Shown here in pieces: positions 36,445-46,333 of a DNA stretch of 64,000 nucleotides. How positions within the stretch are numbered: position 1 is the stretch's first letter; each line of letters opens with the position of its first letter. Source of the stretch: Maribacter sp044594925 (GTDB taxonomy: Bacteria > Bacteroidota > Bacteroidia > Flavobacteriales > Flavobacteriaceae); the NCBI RefSeq assembly GCF_044594925.1, contig NZ_CP138991.1, positions 2,666,001 through 2,730,000 of the forward strand, given 5' to 3'. Under the pieces are notes generated by a model. It worked only from the letters and a program-made list of their open reading frames with translations. It was not told the DNA's origin and did no database searches. The position numbers and the translations under genes were made by a program.

Positions 36445-37083
36445 ATGAAGTCAATTACAATTAAAGGATCAGAAAGAGAAAGCGTGGGCAAAAAGGCAAC
36501 AAAAGCCCTACGTAATGCTGGAATGGTTCCTTGCGTAGTATACGGAGGGGAAAAACCACTACATTTTTCAGCACCTGAATTAAGTTTCAGGGATTTAGTG
36601 TACACCGCCGCCGCACATACCGTAAAGGTTGACTTAGGCGAAGGACAGGTAAGAGCAATTATGCAGGATATTCAATTCCATCCTGTAACGGACAAAATCC
36701 TACACATTGATTTTTACCAGTTATTTGATGACAAAGAGGTAACCATGAATATTCCTGTTCGCCTTCAAGGGAACTCTCCAGGGGTTAGAAACGGTGGTCG
36801 TCTTTTGTTCAGAAAAAGAAAACTTGCCATTAAAGCCTTACCGGACAAACTTCCGGATTTCTTTGATATTGATATCTCTAAATTAAAAATTGGTCAAAAT
36901 ATCTCAGTGGCTAGTTTATTAAATGACGATTTTACCATCTTACACCCAGATAGCACGGTTGTAGTACAAGTTAAAACTGCTCGTGCCGCTATTGCTGTTG
37001 ATGAGGATGAAGAAGAAGGAGAAGAAGGTGCTGAAGGTGCAGAGGGAGCAGATGCTCCTGCAGCCGAAGCAGCTCAAGAATAA
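36445..37083 (+). CDS. rplY: 50S ribosomal protein L25/general stress protein Ctc
   Basis: A 5S rRNA-binding ribosomal protein of the long Ctc type (212 residues). The L25 domain includes KATKALRNAGMVPCVVYGGE and MQDIQFHPVTDKILHIDFYQL. The beta C-terminal domain has IPVRLQGNSPGV and LPDFFDIDISKLKIGQ. A Glu/Ala-rich acidic tail ends the protein, as in other Bacteroidota. It lies between prs and pth, both of which work in basic translation or nucleotide supply, and it is followed by a hairpin. Confidence 0.95.
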   Translation: MKSITIKGSERESVGKKATKALRNAGMVPCVVYGGEKPLHFSAPELSFRDLVYTAAAHTVKVDLGEGQVRAIMQDIQFHPVTDKILHIDFYQLFDDKEVTMNIPVRLQGNSPGVRNGGRLLFRKRKLAIKALPDKLPDFFDIDISKLKIGQNISVASLLNDDFTILHPDSTVVVQVKTARAAIAVDEDEEEGEEGAEGAEGADAPAAEAAQE

Positions 37084-37106
37084 AAATCGTTTTTCAAAAG
37101 TGATTA

Positions 37107-37134
37107 AAAGCATCCGTCTAATGGCGGATGCTTT
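37107..37134 (+). terminator. Terminator after rplY
   Basis: AAAGCATCCG and CGGATGCTTT form a perfect 10-bp stem with an 8-nt loop; the downstream T run is broken (CGTATTTTT). Confidence 0.6.
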
Positions 37135-37169
37135 CGTATTTTTATAGGCCATCAAACATATAAAAGTCA

Positions 37170-37799
37170 ATGTTTAAATATTTCTTATCGCTATTCGGTC
37201 GTGATACTATACTCCTTGAAGAAAATGACAGTATGAAAAAGTTTTTAATAGTAGGTCTTGGAAATATTGGCGATGAATACGCCGAAACAAGGCACAATAT
37301 TGGTTTTAAGGTATTGGATAAACTTGCAAATAAAAAAGAATTCTCCTTTGAAACCGTAAAATTAGGTGACGTAGGAATATATAAATTGAAAGGCAGAAGC
37401 ATTCTTTGTCTAAAACCATCTACCTATATGAACCGGAGCGGTAAAGCCATTAAATATTGGATGGATAAGGAGAAAATACCCCTGGAAAATATACTCGTTA
37501 TTACGGATGATATTAATCTTCCGTTCGGTACTATTAGAGTTAAGACCAAAGGCAGCGATGGAGGACATAATGGATTAAAGGATACACAAGAATATTTACA
37601 GACCACAAAGTACAATAGATTTAGATTTGGTGTAGGGTCCGACTTTGGTAAAGGGAGACAAGTGGAATATGTTTTAGGCAAATGGAACGAGGAGGAAAAC
37701 CTTATTATGGAAGAACGCTTAAACAAATCTCAGGAACTTATAGATTCCTTTGTCTTATCCGGTATTTCTAGAACAATGAACCAATTCAACGGTTCCTGA
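37170..37799 (+). CDS. pth: Peptidyl-tRNA hydrolase
   Basis: It recycles peptidyl-tRNAs dropped from ribosomes. Core motifs are FLIVGLGNIGDEYAETRHNI (read as two blocks, with the catalytic His in RHNIGF), PSTYMNRSG, and VITDDINLPFGTIRVKTKGS with GGHNGLK. The first ATG gives 209 residues with a 21-residue extension before MKKFLIVG. An internal ATG at 37233 would give the standard length of 188. Extensions like this occur in other Flavobacteriaceae as I recall, so I kept the longer form. It converges on the lipoprotein gene that ends at 37805. Confidence 0.93.
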   Translation: MFKYFLSLFGRDTILLEENDSMKKFLIVGLGNIGDEYAETRHNIGFKVLDKLANKKEFSFETVKLGDVGIYKLKGRSILCLKPSTYMNRSGKAIKYWMDKEKIPLENILVITDDINLPFGTIRVKTKGSDGGHNGLKDTQEYLQTTKYNRFRFGVGSDFGKGRQVEYVLGKWNEEENLIMEERLNKSQELIDSFVLSGISRTMNQFNGS

Positions 37800-37804
37800 T
37801 TAAC

Positions 37805-38491
37805 CTAAAGGACTTTAAAACTGTAAATTCCTGAGTTCGTAGCGTTTCCTTCTTCATCTATAGTGATTACACTCCAATAGTAGACCGTATTAGGTGCCAC
37901 GCTAACTTTTAATGTGGTTTCGTCTTCAGGAAGCGTGCCAATCAGATTCCCTGGTGGAGTTTCAACAGAAACATACACTTCATACTCCAGAATATCGTCA
38001 TCAAGGTCAGAGGCAGACCAGGACAAGGTAATTTCATTGTTTACGTCCTTAAATACATTTTCTGACATTCTTGGGGACAAAATATCCGCAGGGAAAGGAG
38101 CAAATGTTGTTATTGAACCTGCATTATAAAAATTCCAGATTTCACTGGAAACTGTTTCGGGAACCTCATTGTTCTTAGATCGTACAAACCAAGAAAATGG
38201 CTCTCCTTTAGCAATTGGTAATCTTGCAGATGTGCTAGCGGTAGTAATGGTTTGTACGGTTCCTGTATTTATATTGGTAACCCTAAGCTCATACGTCTGC
38301 ACATTTGCTCCTTCCCCCCATCGGAACTCTACTTGACTTGTTTCTGCATTTAAACTCTGACCTGTAGTACATTCAGAATTCCTATCCGGGAAAATAAGCT
38401 GTACCTGCCCTGGTGGTTTTGGACTATTCTTCTTTTTACAACTAGTAATTGTAACGAATAAGATTATAACTAGTGAAATATAGCGCATCAT
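37805..38491 (-). CDS. Lipoprotein with two fibronectin-III-like domains
   Basis: A 228-residue lipoprotein (lipobox TSC, C18), presumably anchored in the outer membrane. Two Ig/FnIII-like segments are visible: about 30-120 with VEFRWGEGANVQTYELRV and SWFVRSKNN, and about 128-228 with ITLSWSASDLDDDILEYEVYV and YYWSVITIDEEGN. These resemble the FnIII repeats in the metalloprotease encoded just upstream (YFWRIKP). The start ATG overlaps the stop of that gene by 4 nt, so the pair is translationally coupled and the lipoprotein may assist or anchor the protease (inference). No enzyme motif. Confidence 0.75.
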   Translation of the reverse strand: MMRYISLVIILFVTITSCKKKNSPKPPGQVQLIFPDRNSECTTGQSLNAETSQVEFRWGEGANVQTYELRVTNINTGTVQTITTASTSARLPIAKGEPFSWFVRSKNNEVPETVSSEIWNFYNAGSITTFAPFPADILSPRMSENVFKDVNNEITLSWSASDLDDDILEYEVYVSVETPPGNLIGTLPEDETTLKVSVAPNTVYYWSVITIDEEGNATNSGIYSFKVL

Positions 38492-41400
38492 CTTTTAATC
38501 ACTTTTACGGTTCCTTTACTATTACTTCCAAGGAATTGTACATAGTACAAACCTGTTAAAAGTTCGCTAAGATCTATTCTTGTAGCTGGCCCCTCAATAG
38601 TCAAGCTCTGACTTTTAACCAATCTTCCATCAACACTAAAAACATTTAACATGATAGTCCCAGATTCCGTACCCAAATACGCATCAATATATTCAGAAAA
38701 TGGATTTGGAAAAACCACGGGAGAACTACTACTGGCCACTACAACCTCCTCTTCATACACGCCTTGACATGGCAAATTAGTAGAAACCTTTAATACATTT
38801 ACACCATCTTTTAGCTCTAAAGCTATCTCAGAAAGCTCGGTTTGTTGTACAATACCGTTTAACTCCACATTATACAATGTTGAACCTTGTAAATTAACCA
38901 CTAACGCATTGTTGTCTAAAGAAACTACTGCACTTACGTCTAAAATATCTGGCTCCATAATAACAACATCTAAACATTCCTCTTCATAAATAATAGTGCC
39001 GTCCGTACCCGTTATACAAATAGCATAAGTACCAGCACTTAAATTAGGAAGCATAAAGGAATCGGTAAAATTTTGCACAACATTAACCCCTTCACCAGTC
39101 ACTATAACCTCATAGTCTAGTCCAACCTTGGCCTCTATTTGAATCTGACCATCGTTATTTGGTCTACAGGTTTCACTTTGTAAGCTAATACTAAAATTTT
39201 CAGTAGGAAATCGGAATATAGGACATCCAGAAGCATCTACTTCTTGTCCTGTTGGCGTATCCAAACAAAGGTCATCACCATCATCAAAAACACCATCATT
39301 ATCAGCATCGGGCCTAAAATCCCCTTCTACACAAACTTCTAAAGAAAATGAATTTAGCCTACCCCCATCTGAAGGCGCGTTGTCTTTAACTTCTAAAATC
39401 CATTCTCCTAAAATAGATTCCCCGTTAAAAGAGCTTAATGTTCCTAATGGTCTAACCATACCATTAACTGCAGGATTACCAGTACATGTAAAGGGCAAGG
39501 CATCGTCATCAAAGATTGCATTGATATTCCTAGCCTCTCCACAGGAACTTGACACCAAAACTACGGTTGTACCCGCTGGCGAGGTAAGACTTACGACCAA
39601 GTCGGCCAAAAAACTATGCTCTAAATCTAGATTTACATTTAAGTCCGCCAAGGGTAAATCCTCAAAAAATGATATTCTAGAAATAATGGTCGGCGTACCA
39701 GTAGATGAGATATCCAAAGGAAGTCCAAATGCATCTTGTGAAATGCAGTTGAAATCTATGGTAGTAAAAGTTCTAGACGTTCCAAAAACTCCTTCTCCAC
39801 AACCATTAACCGGTTTTATCCTCCAAAAATACTGGGTGTTGTTTTCTAAAGCAGTTGGCATATAAAAACTGGTCCTTACCATTGGGGATTCAACAATATT
39901 GGTAAAAGCGGCATCAGTAGCAATTTGTAACTCATATGAAGTATTCTGAACATTGGACTCCCATTCCAAGGTTAGGTCCTTCGAAGCGTCTAAGATTCCA
40001 TCCGTAGGTGCAACCAATACCACTTCAGAAAAAGTGGTATCGTAAATATTTAGGGTAATTTCTAGTTCTTTCGTAATACTTGGTGATGTTGCCCGCACCG
40101 TTAAAGGATAAGAACCTATGGGCACATTATTCGTTCCTGAAAAAGTTATAGCTATTGGGGTGTTGGTGGTACTAGCGGTAAGCGGGGAAAACGTAGCATT
40201 TAAACCAGTAGGCAAGGAAGCTATACTAAAACTACTTTCTTCAGAAAAACCGAGGTACGTTTCATAATTAAAGCTAACTACTAAATCATCCGGTTTACAA
40301 ATTTCATATTCGAGCTCATTGAAGTTGAGCACTACCTCCGATGCTACAATGGAAAAATCAACACTATTTACCGCAAAAAATATATTGTTTGTAGCTCTTA
40401 TCATAAACCTTGCAGAGGATGTAGGTTGTGCAGGAATTACAATATCATGAGTACCATCATTAAGTACATTTTCAGCAACAAGCGTAGGATAAGTAAGCCC
40501 ACCATCTGTAGACAGAAAAATATCAACAGTTTCAGCAGAAATGGGGGCTAAATTGGTGTTAGCCACATCCCAACTTATCGTTTGTACTTCACCTGCAATA
40601 TAAGACAAGGCTACATTTTGGGAGGTAACTACAAAAGGGCCAGCATCATTGCTTACCAAAACAGAAACTTCATCAGAGACCAATTGTCCGCCGTTCAAAG
40701 CATTATCCCTAACCGTTAACGAAAAATTTAAATTTCGCTCTACTTCAGAAACTGTTTCCCATGCGTCTCCCAAACCAGGATTAGTCTGCGTTAAGTTACC
40801 GGATAGAATCCTATCCAAATTAGGAAAATAACGCTCTGGGGCCGTAGTAGGCGGGAAAGAGCGAAACATGGCTCCCGTTGGACTGGTGGGACCAAAGGTG
40901 GCCTGAGTGATGATACCATTATCTATTTGTTCCCAGGCGTAAGTAATGATATCCCCTACATCTGTATCCGAAGCATTTCCCGTTAAAACAAAAGCCGTAC
41001 TTCTTGGAATGATATAATTCTGAACCGGATTGAGAACTGGAGGCACATTGGTCAAGTCTATGGTCTCACCGCAGGAAACGGTCTCTAGATACTCTCTTAT
41101 TTGAAGAATACTGGCATAATGAAAATAGTCATCACTATTAGAGGCTACGTTGTTTACTCCAGTAATACCGGCATAACCCATAATTGTGGTTCCACTGCCC
41201 GGCTCTACCTGAACAGAAGTTCCTTCAGAAAGATGAGAAAAGGTATGATTGGCACCAAATTGATGTCCTATTTCATGAGCTACGAGATCAATGTCGAAAA
41301 GATCACCCTCGGGATCCGAAAAAGTGGCATAAGCACTGCCTTTTCTGTTATCCCTACAGACCGAACCTATAAAACCAGAATTACCATCCAGGGTGTCGTC

Positions 41401-42264
41401 TTTTTGGTTAAAAAGGTGACCAATATCATAACTGGCTTCACCGAGAACACTTGTAAGTACATTTTGGGTCTGAGAACTTAAACTTCCCGTAAACGGGTCT
41501 GTTTCCCCATCCGTATAGATAACCTCGTCCGTAGTTCCAATAAGTTCTAAGGTTACCCCAAGGTCCCGCTCAAAAATACCGTTCACACGAGTCAACGTAG
41601 CGTTAATGGCCGCCAAAGCATCGGCCTTAGTGCCCCCATGATAATTCGTATATTCTCCAGATGCCGCAATGGCGACCCTAAATTTCCTTAAGGTTCGGTC
41701 ATCCACTAATTTTGCACTTGAAGATAAATTCTGTTCAAGAAGTTTGGGGGCCGTTTTACAAATGAACCCATTATCTTTTTCCGAATGCTTATTACGGTTG
41801 TACAATACATATGTTTCACCTATACCCTTCTGCATGAATAACATGCCTTTTTCTCCCCGCCCTGTCATCATACTCTGTATTCCTTTAGGGGAAACACTAA
41901 AATGAATCCGTTTGGTGCTATTATCCATGCTTTTGCCTCGGTAAGACTTTATGTTTGGATATTTTACGGACAACTCCTTAGAGAAAACATTTGCCTCTGA
42001 GACGCTAAAAGCAATCTGTTTACCACTATCGTCAGGAAAATAAACGATAGAATTATGTTCTACCTGATTTTGAGCAAGCTTGGCCCGGAAAAGTGTATCG
42101 TCTAAATTGAAAACCTTTATTTCTTCAACTGATAGTTTAGTACGTAATATTTGGTTACCGACACTACTTAATTCCGCCCCTTTCCAATAATTACTCTGCG
42201 CAGCCCCATAAAAGGAAAGAAATGCTATGGTAATTGAGAAAACTAGACGTAATTTTGTAATCAT
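38488..42264 (-). CDS. Secreted zinc metalloprotease (reprolysin-like) with P domain and type IX sorting domain
   Basis: A large exported protease (1258 residues). A signal peptide (about 1-22) and propeptide precede the catalytic domain. The zinc site is HEIGHQFGANH with H330, H334 and H340 and catalytic E331, the metzincin pattern HExxHxxGxxH. Ig-like and FnIII segments follow. A proprotein-convertase P domain lies at about 838-978 (HSFLADLVVSLTSPAGT, GEWILEVKDNAPSDGGRLN), then a DxDxD calcium-type stretch (DADNDGVFDDGDD). The last 75 residues (VVFPNPFSEY, then SVDGRLVKSQ and GLYYVQF) are a type A sorting domain for type IX secretion. It is likely a nutrient-acquiring or maturation protease. 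Confidence 0.92.
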   Translation of the reverse strand: MITKLRLVFSITIAFLSFYGAAQSNYWKGAELSSVGNQILRTKLSVEEIKVFNLDDTLFRAKLAQNQVEHNSIVYFPDDSGKQIAFSVSEANVFSKELSVKYPNIKSYRGKSMDNSTKRIHFSVSPKGIQSMMTGRGEKGMLFMQKGIGETYVLYNRNKHSEKDNGFICKTAPKLLEQNLSSSAKLVDDRTLRKFRVAIAASGEYTNYHGGTKADALAAINATLTRVNGIFERDLGVTLELIGTTDEVIYTDGETDPFTGSLSSQTQNVLTSVLGEASYDIGHLFNQKDDTLDGNSGFIGSVCRDNRKGSAYATFSDPEGDLFDIDLVAHEIGHQFGANHTFSHLSEGTSVQVEPGSGTTIMGYAGITGVNNVASNSDDYFHYASILQIREYLETVSCGETIDLTNVPPVLNPVQNYIIPRSTAFVLTGNASDTDVGDIITYAWEQIDNGIITQATFGPTSPTGAMFRSFPPTTAPERYFPNLDRILSGNLTQTNPGLGDAWETVSEVERNLNFSLTVRDNALNGGQLVSDEVSVLVSNDAGPFVVTSQNVALSYIAGEVQTISWDVANTNLAPISAETVDIFLSTDGGLTYPTLVAENVLNDGTHDIVIPAQPTSSARFMIRATNNIFFAVNSVDFSIVASEVVLNFNELEYEICKPDDLVVSFNYETYLGFSEESSFSIASLPTGLNATFSPLTASTTNTPIAITFSGTNNVPIGSYPLTVRATSPSITKELEITLNIYDTTFSEVVLVAPTDGILDASKDLTLEWESNVQNTSYELQIATDAAFTNIVESPMVRTSFYMPTALENNTQYFWRIKPVNGCGEGVFGTSRTFTTIDFNCISQDAFGLPLDISSTGTPTIISRISFFEDLPLADLNVNLDLEHSFLADLVVSLTSPAGTTVVLVSSSCGEARNINAIFDDDALPFTCTGNPAVNGMVRPLGTLSSFNGESILGEWILEVKDNAPSDGGRLNSFSLEVCVEGDFRPDADNDGVFDDGDDLCLDTPTGQEVDASGCPIFRFPTENFSISLQSETCRPNNDGQIQIEAKVGLDYEVIVTGEGVNVVQNFTDSFMLPNLSAGTYAICITGTDGTIIYEEECLDVVIMEPDILDVSAVVSLDNNALVVNLQGSTLYNVELNGIVQQTELSEIALELKDGVNVLKVSTNLPCQGVYEEEVVVASSSSPVVFPNPFSEYIDAYLGTESGTIMLNVFSVDGRLVKSQSLTIEGPATRIDLSELLTGLYYVQFLGSNSKGTVKVIKR

Positions 42265-42316
42265 TGAGGGGCTTTTATCTCAGAATCAAATATAGTTCTT
42301 TTATTTTCCAATACAG

Positions 42317-43243
42317 GTGAATACAGTCCGTAGCATTTCCAAATACAACCAACAACATCCTGTTGCCATTACTATTGGCACTTTTGATGGTGTTCATATT
42401 GGTCACCGGAAAATACTGGAAAAGGTCATAAATCATGCCAAAGATGCTGGACTAAAATCTGCGGTACTTACATTTTTTCCTCATCCCAGAATGGTACTAC
42501 AAAAAGATACGGATATTAAATTATTAAATACCATTGATGAAAAAATAGCCATCCTCAAAAATATGGGCTTGGATATTTTAGTAATACACCCATTTACCAA
42601 AGAATTTTCTAGACTTTCCGCTACTGAATTTGTTAGGGACCTTTTGGTAAACAAGCTTAAATCAAAAAAAATTATCATTGGTTACGACCATCGTTTTGGG
42701 CGAAACAGAAACGCTAATATCTCAGACCTTATTTCATTTGGCAAAACCCTCGATTTTGAGGTAGAAGAAATCCCCGCACAGGAAATTGACGATGTATCCG
42801 TTAGTTCCACAAAAATCAGAAAGGCACTTGAAAGCGGTGATATTGAAACGGCGAATATGTATTTAGGTTATGAATATATGCTAACAGGAACAGTTCAAAA
42901 AGGAAAAGGACTCGGCAGGCAACTTCATTTTCCTACTGCAAATTTAGCCATTACAGAAGATTATAAACTCATACCAAAAACTGGTGCTTATACCGTTAGT
43001 AGCGTTTTAAATGAGACTACCGTTTATGGGATGATGAACATTGGTTATAATCCTACTGTAAACGGCAAGGTACAATCTATTGAAGTTCACTTCTTTGATT
43101 TTGAGAAAGATTTGTACGAACAGAAAATTCAGGTAAATATGCTGCATCGGCTTAGGGATGAATATAAATTTGAATCTTTAGAAGCACTTAAGCAACAACT
43201 GGCCTTAGATCGTAAAAATGCCCTTCAATTTATATCCGGATAA
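42317..43243 (+). CDS. ribF: Bifunctional riboflavin kinase/FAD synthetase
   Basis: It makes FMN and FAD from riboflavin in the cytoplasm. At 308 residues it is full length. The N-terminal nucleotidyltransferase has ITIGTFDGVHIGHRKIL, LTFFPHPRMVL, IIIGYDHRFGRNR and SSTKIRKAL. The C-terminal kinase has GTVQKGKGLGRQLHFPTANL and YGMMNIGYNPTVNG. The start is GTG, giving MNTVRSISKY. The gene is divergent from the metalloprotease, with only 52 bp between them, too short for an FMN riboswitch. The next gene begins 3 nt after its stop. Confidence 0.95.
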   Translation: MNTVRSISKYNQQHPVAITIGTFDGVHIGHRKILEKVINHAKDAGLKSAVLTFFPHPRMVLQKDTDIKLLNTIDEKIAILKNMGLDILVIHPFTKEFSRLSATEFVRDLLVNKLKSKKIIIGYDHRFGRNRNANISDLISFGKTLDFEVEEIPAQEIDDVSVSSTKIRKALESGDIETANMYLGYEYMLTGTVQKGKGLGRQLHFPTANLAITEDYKLIPKTGAYTVSSVLNETTVYGMMNIGYNPTVNGKVQSIEVHFFDFEKDLYEQKIQVNMLHRLRDEYKFESLEALKQQLALDRKNALQFISG

Positions 43244-43245
43244 AT

Positions 43246-44601
43246 ATGTTGAATAGGTTGTTATTTCAGAGAATAGACAACAGTTCGCTACTAATTTTTC
43301 GAATCTTTTTTGGTATACTGGTTTCATTAGAATGTTTCGGTGCGCTACTTACGGGATGGGTTAAAAGAAACCTTGTAACTCCGCAGTTTACTTTTCCTTT
43401 CATTGATTTTGAATGGCTTCAGCATTTAGCCGGACCCGGTATGTATTTCTACTTTGCTATTATGGGTACATTAGGAATTTGTATTGCCCTAGGGTATAAA
43501 TATCGCTTTAGTATTATTGTCTTTACAATACTCTGGGCAGCGGTGTATCTCATGCAAAAAACAGCTTATAACAATCACTATTATTTATTGATTTTAATTT
43601 CTTTTTTGATGTGCCTTTTTCCAGCGCACAGGAATTATTCCATAGACGCTAGAACCAACATGGTATCAAAACAGGATTCCATGTACGCTTATGTAAAATG
43701 GATAATTGTACTACAACTCCTAATTGTTTACGTATACGCCTCGATAGCAAAACTATATGGAGATTGGTTAGATTTTGGGATGATAAAAATCTTGATGCGA
43801 CCAAAAGCAGATTACTTTTTAATTGGAGAGATCCTTCAAGAACCATGGGCGCATAAGATAATTGGTACTGTAGGTATTCTGTTCGATTTATTTATTATTC
43901 CTGCCTTGCTTTGGAAACCTACTCGCAAAATTGCATTCTTCCTATCTATCTTTTTCCATTTGTTCAATTCCATTGTTTTCCAGATCGGCATATTCCCCTA
44001 TTTGTCCTTAGCGTTCAGTGTTTTCTTTTTTGAAACAGAAACAATCCGAAAAATTTTCTTTAAAAACAAAACTCGATGTTTCGCTGAAAAAATAAGTTAC
44101 CCCTCCTTTAAAACATCATTTTTACTGGGATTTGGAATGTATTTTATCGTTCAAGCATTGTTACCCTTACGCCACCATACCATAAAGGACAATGTGCTTT
44201 GGACGGAAGAAGGTCATAGAATGAGTTGGCGTATGATGCTTCGCAGCAGAAATGGTAGAGGTCACTTTAAAGTGGTGAACCATACCACAGGAAAACAGAT
44301 TTTTATTCGTACTGATGACTATTTGAATCAGAGTCAAAAACGGAAGGTGTTTTCTTATCCTGATTTCGCATGGCAATTTGCCAACTATATGAAAAAAGAA
44401 TATTCCCAGAATGGAGAAAAAATAGCGGTATACCTCATTGAATCTACCATTAGTATAAACGGAAGACCGCATGTTCCTTTCATAGACTCAAAAACAGATT
44501 TAGCAAATACCCCTTGGAACCCCTATAAGCATCATGATTGGATATTACCCTCCAAACTAAACCGAGACACCGAGAGTAAAGCTAACAAACCTACAAACTA
44601 A
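43246..44601 (+). CDS. HTTM-domain membrane protein (vitamin K-dependent carboxylase-like)
   Basis: A 451-residue membrane protein of the HTTM family, named after the transmembrane part of vitamin K-dependent gamma-glutamyl carboxylase. It begins LLIFRIFFGILVSLEC, a typical HTTM first helix. About seven hydrophobic helices run to residue 320, with YASIAKLYGDWL in the middle and FHLFNSIVFQIGIFPYLSLA later. A soluble C-terminal part includes GHRMSWRMMLRSRNGRG and PFIDSKTDLANTPWNPYKHHD. The bacterial function is not established. It lies 3 nt after ribF, so the two are probably co-transcribed; its end overlaps the opposite VOC gene by 11 bp. Confidence 0.85.
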   Translation: MLNRLLFQRIDNSSLLIFRIFFGILVSLECFGALLTGWVKRNLVTPQFTFPFIDFEWLQHLAGPGMYFYFAIMGTLGICIALGYKYRFSIIVFTILWAAVYLMQKTAYNNHYYLLILISFLMCLFPAHRNYSIDARTNMVSKQDSMYAYVKWIIVLQLLIVYVYASIAKLYGDWLDFGMIKILMRPKADYFLIGEILQEPWAHKIIGTVGILFDLFIIPALLWKPTRKIAFFLSIFFHLFNSIVFQIGIFPYLSLAFSVFFFETETIRKIFFKNKTRCFAEKISYPSFKTSFLLGFGMYFIVQALLPLRHHTIKDNVLWTEEGHRMSWRMMLRSRNGRGHFKVVNHTTGKQIFIRTDDYLNQSQKRKVFSYPDFAWQFANYMKKEYSQNGEKIAVYLIESTISINGRPHVPFIDSKTDLANTPWNPYKHHDWILPSKLNRDTESKANKPTN

Positions 44602-44971
44602 CAGCTCGTTGACAAAGTTGCAGCGGCATATGAAATGGGTCGCGAAGCATAATTAAGTAAGTGCCGTCTTCCTTTAAAACTTCCTCTACGAAAATAGCAC
44701 CCGCCTTTTCTAAACGAGCCTTGTCTTTTTTAATGTTCTCAGAGATAAAAGCTACGTGAAAAGTAGCCGGATGTTCTTTCAAAAAATTGGTCATGGGAGC
44801 ATCGGTTCTTTGATAAAACTCAAATACCACGCGTCCTGAAGAATCTTTTAGAAAAGTCATAAAGGGTGACACCTCTTGTTGAGAAGCTATCGTTAGACCC
44901 AAATTAGTCGTATACCATTGTACTACCTTAGTCACATTAGCAACATTAACCGCAAAATGCTCAAAAACCAT
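44591..44971 (-). CDS. VOC-family (glyoxalase-like) protein
   Basis: A small metal-binding fold protein of 126 residues, made of two beta-alpha-beta-beta-beta units (VFEHFAVNVANVTKVVQWY and FHVAFISENIKKDKARLEKA). Candidate metal ligands are H5 in the first unit, E51 in VVFEFYQ, H72 in TFHVAF and H113 in DPFHMPLQL. It could be a glyoxalase, dioxygenase or resistance protein; the substrate is unknown. Its 3' end overlaps the HTTM gene in convergent orientation, and it is divergent from serS. Confidence 0.8.
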   Translation of the reverse strand: MVFEHFAVNVANVTKVVQWYTTNLGLTIASQQEVSPFMTFLKDSSGRVVFEFYQRTDAPMTNFLKEHPATFHVAFISENIKKDKARLEKAGAIFVEEVLKEDGTYLIMLRDPFHMPLQLCQRAVSL

Positions 44972-45032
44972 AACATACTTGTTTCATCGATATACACCAC
45001 AAAGATATCTATTATAAACCGAAAGATTAACT

Positions 45033-45040
45033 TAAATTTG
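45033..45040 (+). promoter_or_regulatory. Candidate -7 element for serS
   Basis: TAAATTTG matches TAnnTTTG, with 20 nt between it and the ATG. I see no TTG at the expected distance. Confidence 0.45.
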
Positions 45041-45060
45041 TACTCTTAAAGATTTAACAG

Positions 45061-46332
45061 ATGTTACAGCTACAGGCTATCCGCGAGCAAAAAGACCAAA
45101 TGATAGACGCACTTAAAAAGCGTAATATCAATGGGAGCACTCTACTTGAAAACGTGCTACAGTTAGATGAAAAAAGACGTACCACTCAGACACGTTTAGA
45201 TACTGTTTTGGCAGAATCCAATAGTCTCTCCAAGGAAATTGGTGTGCTGTACAAAACTGGAAAAGCCCAGGAAGCTACTATTTTGAAAGAAAAAACAGCC
45301 GGCTTAAAGGAAGAATCTAAAAAATTAGGCGATGATTTAAATACCGCTGCGGAAGAACTAAAGACTTTACTGTATCAAATTCCTAATATTCCACACCCGT
45401 CTGTACCTAATGGAAACACGGACGATGATAATGAAGAAATCTTTAAAGAGGGAACTATTCCCGAACTTGTGGAAAATGCGTTGCCACATTGGGAGCTGGC
45501 CAAAAAGTATGATATTATAGATTTTGAACTAGGGGTGAAAATAGCCGGAGCGGGCTTTCCTGTGTATAAAGGAAAAGGAGCTCGCCTACAACGTGCATTA
45601 ATCGCTTATTTTCTGGATAAGAATACCGAGGCGGGTTATACCGAGATACAAGTACCTCATTTAGTGAATGAACTATCAGGCTATGGCACGGGACAATTAC
45701 CGGACAAAGAGGGTCAAATGTACCATGTTACAGCAGACGACCTGTACTTAATACCAACTGCAGAAGTTCCCGTAACAAATATTTTTAGGGACGTTATTGC
45801 CGATGAAAAGGAATTTCCAATTTGTTATACCGGATACACTCCGTGTTTTAGGAGAGAAGCTGGCAGCTACGGCGCTCATGTAAGAGGATTAAATAGGTTA
45901 CATCAATTCGATAAAGTAGAAATTGTACGTGTTGAACGCCCTTCAAACTCCTACAAGGCTTTAGACGGTATGGTAGAACACGTTAAGAACATTTTACGCG
46001 AACTTAAACTACCGTATAGGGTCTTGCGATTATGCGGCGGAGATTTAGGTTTTACAGCCGCGCTCACCTACGATTTTGAGGTATTTTCTACTGCGCAAGA
46101 CCGTTGGTTAGAAATAAGCTCTGTTTCTAATTTTGAAACGTACCAAGCCAACCGATTAAAGTTAAGATACAAGGACGAAAACGGAAAAAACCAATTGGCG
46201 CACACCTTAAATGGAAGTGCTTTAGCTTTACCAAGGGTTTTAGCGGGAATTTTAGAGAACTATCAAACAGCGGACGGTATTCAAATACCAGAAGTATTGG
46301 TTCCCTATTGTGGATTTGATAAGATAGATTAA
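45061..46332 (+). CDS. serS: Seryl-tRNA synthetase
   Basis: It charges tRNA-Ser with serine. At 423 residues it is the normal length. The N-terminal long antiparallel coiled-coil arm (about 25-105) is visible in the Lys/Glu-rich heptads. The class II core follows: motif 2 is in CFRREAGSYGAHVRGLNRLHQFDKVEIV (written here as the region about 260-290), and motif 3 in NGSALALPRVLAGILENYQ. PTAEVPVTNIF is the serine-binding TxE loop. It has its own promoter and opens a housekeeping block continuing at the TPR gene. Confidence 0.96.
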   Translation: MLQLQAIREQKDQMIDALKKRNINGSTLLENVLQLDEKRRTTQTRLDTVLAESNSLSKEIGVLYKTGKAQEATILKEKTAGLKEESKKLGDDLNTAAEELKTLLYQIPNIPHPSVPNGNTDDDNEEIFKEGTIPELVENALPHWELAKKYDIIDFELGVKIAGAGFPVYKGKGARLQRALIAYFLDKNTEAGYTEIQVPHLVNELSGYGTGQLPDKEGQMYHVTADDLYLIPTAEVPVTNIFRDVIADEKEFPICYTGYTPCFRREAGSYGAHVRGLNRLHQFDKVEIVRVERPSNSYKALDGMVEHVKNILRELKLPYRVLRLCGGDLGFTAALTYDFEVFSTAQDRWLEISSVSNFETYQANRLKLRYKDENGKNQLAHTLNGSALALPRVLAGILENYQTADGIQIPEVLVPYCGFDKID

Positions 46333-46333
46333 G

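Noticed and set aside
42265..42316. FMN riboswitch before ribF
   Set aside because: Only 52 bp lie between the divergent genes, too short for the aptamer, and no conserved RFN element is visible.
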